Assembly: GCA_003133265.1 (NCBI GenBank)
Contig: PKWQ01000023.1
Location: 1 to 10,058, forward strand
Direction: 5' to 3'
Source: Acetobacteraceae bacterium
Lineage (GTDB): Bacteria > Pseudomonadota > Alphaproteobacteria > Acetobacterales > Acetobacteraceae
DNA: 10,058 nucleotides
The position numbers were made by a program, and so were the translations under genes. Below are positions 6,898 through 10,058 of the stretch, in pieces (position 1 is the first letter of the stretch; each line of letters opens with the position of its first letter). The notes under the pieces are model-generated. The model was not told the origin of the DNA and did no database searches. It saw only the letters and a program-made list of their open reading frames with translations.

Positions 6898-7951
6898 CGT
6901 CCTGCTCCGGGGTCACCGCGGCATAGCGCGCGCGGTGCAGCGCGGCCGAGCCGTACAGGTTGGACAGCACCATCGCCTTGCGCAGGAACAGGCCGACGTC
7001 ATAGGCATCGGTGTAGCCGATGCCGCCGCTGAGCTGGATACACTGCTTGGTGACGAGCATCGACGCCTCGGCCGCGCGCGCCTTGGCGCGGGACACGGCG
7101 GACTGGCGCAGTGCCGGCACCGTGACGCTGTCCAGCGTCGCCGCCGCCGCTTCCACACTGGCGCGGGTCAACGAGATCTGGATCTTCAAATCCACCGCGC
7201 GGTGCTGCAACGCCTGGAAGCTGCCGATGGTCCGGCCGAACTGCTGGCGGGTCTTCATGTAGTCGAGCGTCATGGCGAACGCGCGATCCATCGCGCCGAG
7301 CAGATAGGCCGAAGTCGCCAGCGCCGCTTCCTCCAGCGCGTCGGACGCATCGCCGGCGATCGCCTCGGCCGGCGCGCCGTCCAGGCTCAGCGTGCCGAAA
7401 TTGCCGCCATCCTGGGTCTGCTCCAGCACCAGCGACACGCCCGGCGCGTCGCGTTGCACCAGCGCCAGCCCGCCCTGCACCGTCACCAGGAACGCATCCG
7501 CCCCAGCGGCCTGCGGCACGAACATTTTCTTGCCGGTGACCTTGCCGCCCGACAGCGTGGTGCCGCCGACCGCATCGAGCGAATTCGGCCGCTCCTGCCA
7601 CGCCGGGATGACGATCCGCTCGCCCGACAACACCGAGGCCAGATGATCGGCCGGCAGCAGCCGCGCCGCCATCGCCACCGGGATCAGCGGTTCCGGCACC
7701 AGACCGGCGCCCAGCTCCTCGACCAGGGCGACGAACTCCCGCATGCCGAGGCCGGAGCCGCCGACATCTTCCGCCAGCCGCAGGCCGGGCCAGCCCATGG
7801 CGCAGATCTCGCGCCACACCGCACGGTCGAACCCGGGTTCGGAGAAGCGCAGATCGCGAATGCGCTTGAGGTCGCCGCCGCGCGGGGCAATCGCCGCCGC
7901 GCTGTCACGGAGCATTCGCAGACTTTCGTTGCGGTCTTCGGCTGCGTCCAT
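6890..7951 (-). CDS. Acyl-CoA dehydrogenase, probable non-catalytic partner subunit
   Basis: A 353-residue acyl-CoA dehydrogenase homologue, shorter and more divergent than its neighbour. Residues 56-70 (GLRLAEDVGGSGLGM) match the family's N-terminal domain. The middle beta-domain is poorly conserved and lacks the GxSEPxAGSD motif. The C-terminal domain is strong: TRQQFGRTIGSFQALQH (234-250) is the flavin-binding RQxFGxxIxxFQ motif. IQLSGGIGYT (305-314) replaces the usual His of the QxHGGxGYT motif with Ser. The C-terminal region has YGS where catalytic YEG would be, and no Glu aligns with the alternative base position, so I infer no independent activity. It is complementary to the downstream dehydrogenase and overlaps it by 8 bases, as in alpha2-beta2 FadE28/FadE29-type enzymes. 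ATG 7951 is chosen over ATG 7963 (four codons upstream) because GAGGA precedes only the former at proper spacing. Confidence 0.93.
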   Translation of the reverse strand: MDAAEDRNESLRMLRDSAAAIAPRGGDLKRIRDLRFSEPGFDRAVWREICAMGWPGLRLAEDVGGSGLGMREFVALVEELGAGLVPEPLIPVAMAARLLPADHLASVLSGERIVIPAWQERPNSLDAVGGTTLSGGKVTGKKMFVPQAAGADAFLVTVQGGLALVQRDAPGVSLVLEQTQDGGNFGTLSLDGAPAEAIAGDASDALEEAALATSAYLLGAMDRAFAMTLDYMKTRQQFGRTIGSFQALQHRAVDLKIQISLTRASVEAAAATLDSVTVPALRQSAVSRAKARAAEASMLVTKQCIQLSGGIGYTDAYDVGLFLRKAMVLSNLYGSAALHRARYAAVTPEQDDE

Positions 7952-7956
7952 CGTCG

Positions 7957-7961
7957 TCCTC
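7957..7961 (-). promoter_or_regulatory. Ribosome binding site deciding the start at 7951
   Basis: On the minus strand GAGGA (7961 to 7957) lies 5 bases before the ATG at 7951. The alternative in-frame ATG at 7963 overlaps this motif and has no G-rich sequence in front of it, so 7951 is the better start for the partner acyl-CoA dehydrogenase. Confidence 0.6.
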
Positions 7962-7971
7962 ATTTTTTCGT

Positions 7972-8640
7972 TCAGGCGGCGGCGGGGCGCAGCTTTGCCT
8001 CGGTGCGCGCCTGCAAATTCTCGAAGCTCAGGCCCGGCGCCATGTCGACGATGGCGAAGCCCTCGGGCGTGATGTCGAGCGTGGCGAGGTTGGTGTAGAC
8101 CCGCTTCACCGCGCCCACCGCGGTCAGCGGATAGGAGCAGCGATGCACGATCTTGCTGGTGCCGTCCTTGGTGGTGTGCTCCATCAGCACCCACAGCCGC
8201 TTGGCCCCGGCCGCGAGGTCCATCGCCCCGCCGACCGCCGGCGCGGTGTCGTTCACCGATGTGGCCCAGTTCGCCAGATCGCCGTTCTCGGCCACCTGGA
8301 AGCCGCCGAGCACGCACAAATCCAGGTGCCCGCCACGGATCATGGCGAAGCTGTCGGCATGATGCACATACGACCCGCCCTTGCGCAGCGTGACATATTG
8401 CTTGCCGGCATTGATCAGCCAGGGCTCGATCTTGTCCGGCGCCGGCGCCGGGCCCATGCCCAGCACGCCGTTCTCGGAATGGAAGATCACTTCCCGCTCC
8501 AGCGGCACATGGTCGGCCACCTGGGTCGGAATACCGATCCCCAGATTGACGTACCACCCCTCCGGAATGTCGCGCGCCACGCGGGCGGCCATCTGCTGGC
8601 GGCTGAGCGGCTTGAAGTCGGCGATCGCCGAGTCGGACAT
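7972..8640 (-). CDS. 3-oxoacid CoA-transferase, subunit B
   Basis: A 222-residue beta subunit of a class I CoA-transferase, which moves CoA from a donor such as succinyl-CoA to a 3-oxo or other carboxylic acid through a glutamyl-CoA thioester. The catalytic glutamate is E56 in HSENGVLGMGP (54-64). Other family blocks are YVNLGIGIPTQVADH (30-44), DLCVLGGFQVAENGDLANW (107-125) and MEHTTKDGTSKIVHRCSYPL (153-172). Length matches PcaJ, CatJ and ScoB proteins. The start is ATG 8640, with GGGGAG 7 bases upstream; the frame is open to a TTG at 8655, but that lies upstream of this ribosome binding site. The A subunit ends 30 bases upstream and the dehydrogenase pair begins 20 bases downstream. The sequence alone does not settle whether 3-oxoadipate, acetoacetate or another acid is the substrate. 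The absence of other beta-ketoadipate genes in view argues against a simple PcaIJ call. Confidence 0.94.
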   Translation of the reverse strand: MSDSAIADFKPLSRQQMAARVARDIPEGWYVNLGIGIPTQVADHVPLEREVIFHSENGVLGMGPAPAPDKIEPWLINAGKQYVTLRKGGSYVHHADSFAMIRGGHLDLCVLGGFQVAENGDLANWATSVNDTAPAVGGAMDLAAGAKRLWVLMEHTTKDGTSKIVHRCSYPLTAVGAVKRVYTNLATLDITPEGFAIVDMAPGLSFENLQARTEAKLRPAAA

Positions 8641-8647
8641 CGCTGTT

Positions 8648-8653
8648 CTCCCC
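8648..8653 (-). promoter_or_regulatory. Ribosome binding site for CoA-transferase subunit B
   Basis: GGGGAG on the minus strand (8653 to 8648) stands 7 bases before the ATG at 8640. It fixes that ATG as the start, because the only further upstream candidate, TTG 8655, precedes the motif. Confidence 0.6.
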
Positions 8654-8670
8654 AAAAGAGTTTTATGCGG

Positions 8671-9357
8671 TCAGAAGCCTGAAGGATCACCGTAGGGTAC
8701 GTGCAGCACCCGGTCCACGAAGATACCGGGTGTGTGGACGTTCTCCGGCGGAATGTCGCCGAGTTCGACGATGTGCTGGGACTGCACGATGGTCAGCTTG
8801 GCGGCCATCGCCATCACCGGATTGAAGTTCCGGCCGGACTGCTTGAACGTCAGGTTGCCCCAACGGTCGGCCTCCCACGCTTCCACCAGCGCCACGTCGC
8901 CGGGCAGCGACTTCTCCATCACGTAGGTCCGCCCGTCGTCGAACTGGCGCGTCTCCTTGCCGTTGGCGAGCAGCGTGCCGACGGCGGTGGCGGTGAAGAA
9001 GGCGGGAATGCCGGCGCCGGCGGCGTGCATGCGCTCGGCCAGCGTGCCCTGCGGCACGATCTCCAGCTCGATCTTGCCGGTGCGGTACAGCGTCTCGAAC
9101 ACCACCGGGTCGGAGCTGCGCGGGAACGAGCAGATGATCTTGCGCACCCGGCCCAGTTCCATCAGCCGCGCCAGGCCGACATGGCCGACGCCGGCATTGT
9201 TCGCCACCGCCACCAGGTCCGTCGCACCCTGCTCGATCAGCCCGTCGATCAGCACATTCGGCTGACCGACCGCGCCGAAGCCCGAGACCAGCACCGTCGA
9301 GCCATCCTTGATGCCCGCCATCGCCTCGGCGATGGATTGGACGATCTTGTTGATCAT
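8671..9357 (-). CDS. 3-oxoacid CoA-transferase, subunit A
   Basis: A 228-residue alpha subunit of the same class I CoA-transferase. The glycine-rich oxyanion loop is VSGFGAVGQPNVLIDGL (24-40). DLVAVANNAGVGHVGLARL (47-65), VRKIICSFPRSSD (71-83), GKIELEIVPQGTLAERM (94-110) and WGNLTFKQSGRNFNPVMAMA (166-185) follow in the family's order. The last block is HTPGIFVDRVLHV (208-220). The pattern, including the GQP and the SFPR segment, resembles PcaI/CatI proteins more than human SCOT-type ones, judged from memory. ATG 9357 is the only sensible start; its ribosome binding site is weak (GGA about 10 bases upstream). It follows the truncated synthetase gene by 31 bases. If transcription normally began upstream of that synthetase, the mobile-element junction would have cut this gene off from its promoter. 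Confidence 0.94.
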   Translation of the reverse strand: MINKIVQSIAEAMAGIKDGSTVLVSGFGAVGQPNVLIDGLIEQGATDLVAVANNAGVGHVGLARLMELGRVRKIICSFPRSSDPVVFETLYRTGKIELEIVPQGTLAERMHAAGAGIPAFFTATAVGTLLANGKETRQFDDGRTYVMEKSLPGDVALVEAWEADRWGNLTFKQSGRNFNPVMAMAAKLTIVQSQHIVELGDIPPENVHTPGIFVDRVLHVPYGDPSGF

Positions 9358-9388
9358 GCGAAAATTTTCCGTCTGTTGTGCAAACTTG

Positions 9389-9970
9389 TCATCCGGCCGG
9401 ACCGCCGATCTCGATCACCGCGTCGGCGGCGAAGGCGCCCTCGCCCTCCGGCATCGCGAACACCGGGTTGAGATCGACCGATTGCAGTTCCGGTCCCGCC
9501 TGATGTGCGAACACCGACAGCCGCGCCAGCGTCGTCGCCAGCGCCTTCACGTCCGCCGGCTTGCGGCCGCGCGCACCCAGCAGCAGCGGCGCGCCCTTGA
9601 TCGAGCGGATCATCTGCTCGGCCACGTCCTCGCCGAACGGGCAGCGGCGGAACACCACGTCCTTCAACACTTCGACGAAGATGCCGCCCAGGCCGAACAT
9701 TGCCACCGGGCCGAACACCGGGTCGCGATGGATGCCCAGGATGCACTCCACCCCGCCCATGACCTGCTTGGCCACCAGCACGCCCTCGATCCGCGCGGTG
9801 GGCGCGGCCTTCGCGGCACGCTCCAGCAGCAGTTCGAAACCATCCTGCACCTCGGCGGCATCGGTCACATCCAGCAGCACGCCACCGATCTCGGATTTGT
9901 GCAGGATGTCCGGCGACAGGATCTTCAGCACCACCGGGAAGCCGAACGCCTCGGCCGCCGCGACCGCCGC
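9389..9970 (-). pseudogene. NDP-forming acyl-CoA synthetase, C-terminal ATP-grasp fragment (disrupted)
   Basis: About 194 codons of the C-terminal ATP-grasp domain of an acetyl/acyl-CoA synthetase (ADP-forming) family protein, which makes acyl-CoA from acid, CoA and ATP. Reading from the broken end: AVAAAEAFGFPVVLKI with the ATP-contact Lys, SPDILHKSEIGGVLLDV, GVLVAKQVMGGVECILGIH, FGPVAMFGLGGIFVEVLKD, RGRKPADVKAL and finally SVDLNPVFAMPEGEGAFAAD, then TGA at 9391-9389. A complete protein is about 700 residues, with CoA-binding and ligase-like domains first; all of that is missing. The frame stays open to the window edge, but right of about 9970 it no longer looks like the family. There the opposite strand reads as a transposase, so I call the gene broken rather than simply cut by the window. 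Its place 31 bases before the CoA-transferase genes suggests it once supplied acyl-CoA to the same pathway. Confidence 0.85.
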
Positions 9971-10058
9971 ATCCGCTCGGCTGTTGTCGCTCTCGGGTGC
10001 CCGACCGCAACGCCATGAACGCCATACTGCTGGTGTTGCGTACCGGCATGCAGTGGAA
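9955..10058 (+). mobile_element. IS5-family-type transposase fragment, N-terminus missing, runs off the window
   Basis: On the plus strand, in the frame starting at 9955, the translation gives PPRPPHPLGCCRSRVPDR followed by NAMNAILLVLRTGMQW up to the last base. This is the N-terminal DUF4096-type region of IS5-family transposases (HPLGxxRxRVPDRxAMxAIxxVLRTGxQW). About 20 residues expected before HPLG, including the start codon and the terminal inverted repeat, are absent; upstream codons already belong to the acyl-CoA synthetase on the other strand. The junction lies between about 9950 and 9975, in a CCG-rich patch that makes it impossible to place exactly. The element is therefore either 5'-truncated or an assembly join. 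Family recognition is from memory of the motif; the exact IS name is not assignable. Confidence 0.78.

Noticed and set aside
9997..10058. The continuation of the acyl-CoA synthetase frame to the window edge as true N-terminal sequence.
   Set aside because: The residues right of about 9970 (WRSWRCGRAPES and similar) do not resemble the family, while the opposite strand gives a clear transposase motif.

Overview
The window is high-GC bacterial DNA, most likely from an alphaproteobacterium. The evidence is a C4-pathway 5-aminolevulinate synthase (hemA), an alphaproteobacterial-style CcmI, very high GC in the flanking genes (46 of 60 bases at 901-960, hand count), and dense coding with pervasive antisense shadow frames. 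Acetobacteraceae or another Rhodospirillales lineage is my guess and is not proven.

Left part, plus strand: the 3' end of hemA (1-224) is followed 14 bases later by ccmI (239-1657), a cytochrome c maturation protein with two membrane segments and TPR modules. A TSUP/TauE-SafE membrane permease (1772-2560) follows. Next comes an isolated gene of clearly lower GC (2693-4204). It encodes a PIN-like nuclease domain fused to a coiled coil and a long, probably beta-rich, C-terminal region. It has an extended -10 promoter placed so that the transcript would be leaderless.

Right part, minus strand: a compact run is read from right to left. It contains the C-terminal ATP-grasp remnant of an NDP-forming acyl-CoA synthetase (9389 to about 9970), 3-oxoacid CoA-transferase subunits A (8671-9357) and B (7972-8640), and two acyl-CoA dehydrogenases (6890-7951 and 5719-6897). 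It ends with an EamA/DMT transporter (4743-5705) and an L-2-amino-thiazoline-4-carboxylate hydrolase family protein (4279-4746). Spacings are 31, 30, 20, -8, 13 and -4 bases, so this looks like one operon for activating and oxidising an unidentified carboxylic acid. The synthetase and CoA-transferase load CoA, and the two dehydrogenases probably act as one heteromeric enzyme. No hydratase, thiolase or regulator is visible.

At the extreme right, the synthetase reading frame runs into a plus-strand IS5-type transposase fragment that lacks its N-terminus (about 9955-10058). The upstream end of the operon has therefore been disrupted by a mobile element, or the assembly is joined there.

No RNA gene, CRISPR array or convincing terminator was found, and no gene-free stretch exceeds 300 bases. 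The closest thing to an undescribed system is the solitary PIN-fusion gene. The rest consists of recognisable families in a partly unusual arrangement.
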